From contig JABDEQ010000012.1 in NCBI GenBank assembly GCA_013286985.1, positions 1-44,768 of the forward strand: a stretch of 44,768 nt of DNA, read 5' to 3'. Below are positions 43,362-44,768 of this stretch, piece after piece. The stretch's first letter is position 1; every line of letters begins with the position of its first letter. The notes below the pieces were generated by a model. The model saw only the letters and a list, made by a program, of their open reading frames with translations, made no database searches and was not told the DNA's origin. The translations under genes and the position numbers were made by a program. This DNA comes from Bacteroidota bacterium. GTDB taxonomy: Bacteria > Bacteroidota > Bacteroidia > Sphingobacteriales > Sphingobacteriaceae.

Positions 43362-43958
43362 ATGGCAGATAACACAACAGAGATTGAATTATTACGGTCG
43401 GCATTAGTTTCTACCGGCATGAAAACCGAGGCATTCGACCTGTCATTGCCGCATTGGAAATTAAAACAGTACAAAAAAGGCGAGTTTTATAACGAATATA
43501 AAAACGTGTGTAAACACCTCGGCTTCATTATCAGCGGTGTGTTCCGAATCTACCGGGCAAATGAAACTACCGGCGAAGAAAAGAATATGCTCTTTTTTAC
43601 CGACCATCAATTCGTTACCTCCTTTACCAGCTTCTTTAGTCAAACAGCCTGCGAATATTATACAGAAGCCATGACTGATTCGCTTATTTTATATATCCAT
43701 ATTGATAACCTGCACGAGCTTTATGGTGCTTCGCACCAATGGGAGCGGTTTGGCAGGAAGGTTGCCGAAACCGCTTTTCATGAGGTGATGCGAAGCACCG
43801 AAGGATTCTTATTTAAAACACCCGAGGACCGCTACCGCGATATGATAGAAAAACATCCTGATATTTTTAATTCTGTTCCTCTTTATCATATTGCCTCTTA
43901 CCTGGGCATCCAGGGGCCATCGCTAAGCCGCATCCGTAAACGAATGGTTGGCAAATGA
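43362..43958 (+). CDS. Crp/Fnr-type transcriptional regulator
   Basis: A 198-residue protein. The cyclic-nucleotide-binding-like jelly roll spans about residues 25-120 (KKGEFYNEYKNVCKHLGFIISGVFRIY, NMLFFTDHQFVTSF). A long connecting helix leads to a C-terminal winged helix-turn-helix (PLYHIASYLGIQGPSLSRIRKRM), typical of the short Crp/Fnr proteins common in Bacteroidota. The effector is unknown. The alpha/beta hydrolase gene downstream, with a perfect palindrome in between, is the likely target. Confidence 0.88.
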   Translation: MADNTTEIELLRSALVSTGMKTEAFDLSLPHWKLKQYKKGEFYNEYKNVCKHLGFIISGVFRIYRANETTGEEKNMLFFTDHQFVTSFTSFFSQTACEYYTEAMTDSLILYIHIDNLHELYGASHQWERFGRKVAETAFHEVMRSTEGFLFKTPEDRYRDMIEKHPDIFNSVPLYHIASYLGIQGPSLSRIRKRMVGK

Positions 43959-44008
43959 CTAATTTTTCTTTAATTGATTAGCATATAATTTTTTTTTTCT
44001 CTGCTTCG

Positions 44009-44028
44009 ATTTTAACCTAGGTTAAAAT
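44009..44028. promoter_or_regulatory. Perfect 20-bp palindrome, candidate Crp/Fnr operator
   Basis: The sequence ATTTTAACCTAGGTTAAAAT is an exact palindrome with no spacer, 50 bases after the regulator stop and 58 bases before the hydrolase ATG. Its size and twofold symmetry fit a homodimeric regulator. Confidence 0.6.
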
Positions 44029-44086
44029 TATCCCGGTGGCTTAAGCCGATGTTTGTGCTGTCCTAAACAATTAGGCATTAAACAAA

Positions 44087-44768
44087 ATGAAAACAGCAAT
44101 ATTAGCAATGGCAATGAGTATATTAGGATTTACTACTCAGGCCCAAAAAACAAACAACAATTCTTCAACTATCGTTTTGGTTCACGGAGCCTGGTCTGAT
44201 GCAACAGCATGGCAAGCCGTAGTGCCTTTATTAAAAGCACAGGGTCACGAAGTGATCGCAGTACACCTGCCGGGTCACGGAACTGATGCTACTTCATTTG
44301 CCAACATCAGCTTACAGTCTTACGTAGATGCAGTAAAGAACGCCATCGGCGACAGGAAAAATGTAATCTTAGTGGGTCACAGTATGGCAGGTATCGTTAT
44401 CAGCCAGGTGGCAGAAGAAATTCCGGGGCAAATTAAAGAATTAGTTTACCTGGCCGCTTATCTGCCACAAAATGGCGAAAGCTTATTATCCCTTGCCAAA
44501 CAAGATGCAGATAGCCATATCGGCAAGTATTTACAAATTGACCAAGCTAACGGCGCTGCCAACGTGGCGAAAGATGGCGTAGTAGATGTATTTGCAGCTG
44601 ATGCACCTGCACAGGTTGGCGATTATTTGGTTAACAATATCAAACCAGAGCCATTAGCGCCTCTTGCAACACCGGTTACTTTAACAGATGCAAATTTCGG
44701 AAGTGTAAAGAAAGTTTATATCCACACCACAGAAGATCATGCCGTTAGTTTTACACTGCAAAAAACAA
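44087..44768 (+). CDS. Exported alpha/beta hydrolase, 3' partial
   Basis: The frame opens at the ATG at 44087 and is still open at the window edge (227 complete codons). A signal peptide (ending TTQAQ near residue 20) is followed by an alpha/beta hydrolase fold: the oxyanion motif VLVHGAW (His33-Gly34) and the nucleophile elbow GHSMAG with Ser99. The general form resembles the small esterase or hydroxynitrile-lyase-like branch (VPLLKAQGHEVIAVHLPGHG). The catalytic His lies beyond the window or in TEDHAV near the edge. It probably responds to the neighbouring Crp/Fnr-type regulator. Confidence 0.9.
   Translation, partial: MKTAILAMAMSILGFTTQAQKTNNNSSTIVLVHGAWSDATAWQAVVPLLKAQGHEVIAVHLPGHGTDATSFANISLQSYVDAVKNAIGDRKNVILVGHSMAGIVISQVAEEIPGQIKELVYLAAYLPQNGESLLSLAKQDADSHIGKYLQIDQANGAANVAKDGVVDVFAADAPAQVGDYLVNNIKPEPLAPLATPVTLTDANFGSVKKVYIHTTEDHAVSFTLQKT

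Overview
The window reads as chromosomal DNA from a member of the Bacteroidota, most likely family Sphingobacteriaceae (a Mucilaginibacter- or Pedobacter-like organism). The basis is a SusC/SusD pair, a type IX secretion (CHU_C) sorting domain, futalosine-pathway menaquinone genes, promoter -7 boxes of the TAnnTTTG type, few Shine-Dalgarno sites, frequent TTG starts and about 43% GC by eye. Genus is inference. I saw no rRNA, tRNA, CRISPR array, transposase or prophage genes.

Layout. 1-6200: a tail-specific S41 protease cut by the left edge, a DUF1835 protein, a short-chain dehydrogenase, a GHL10/DUF187 secreted glycosidase-like protein and a membrane-anchored coiled-coil protein. 6246-12148 (minus strand): a very large membrane histidine kinase, fabD, folE and queD. 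12222-15780 (plus): mqnB and mqnD (menaquinone by the futalosine route), truB and ribF. 15884-19846: a DUF2157 membrane protein, a small lipoprotein, a LysE-type exporter, a BtuF-like binding protein, and a two-gene unit made of a small protein and a nucleotidyltransferase that resembles a toxin-antitoxin locus. 19874-24070 (minus): an AsmA-like protein and a START-domain protein. 24517-29364: a 1615-residue repeat-built surface protein with a type IX sorting domain. 29480-30397: a PD40 beta-propeller-like protein.

30621-39622 (minus) is one tight seven-gene operon: susC, susD, two small single-span membrane proteins (one only 57 aa), a sterol-desaturase/fatty-acid-hydroxylase family protein, an arylsulfatase and a lipoprotein formylglycine-generating enzyme. 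It looks like a self-contained uptake and desulfation system for a sulfated, possibly lipidic, substrate; it has no glycoside hydrolase. 40236-43265 (plus) holds a secreted metallo-beta-lactamase-fold protein and then a thiol/metal cassette: a regulator fusing an HMA-like CxxC domain to an AraC helix-turn-helix, an HMA-MauE membrane protein and two small exported Cys-rich proteins. 43362 to the right edge holds a Crp/Fnr-type regulator, a perfect 20-bp palindrome and an exported alpha/beta hydrolase cut by the window edge.

The least explained signals are in the DNA itself. Degenerate word-like repeats occur at three places, one of them inside the mqnB reading frame and one running into the end of truB. 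A set of small intergenic palindromes with three-base loops includes one pair of copies that differ by compensatory changes.
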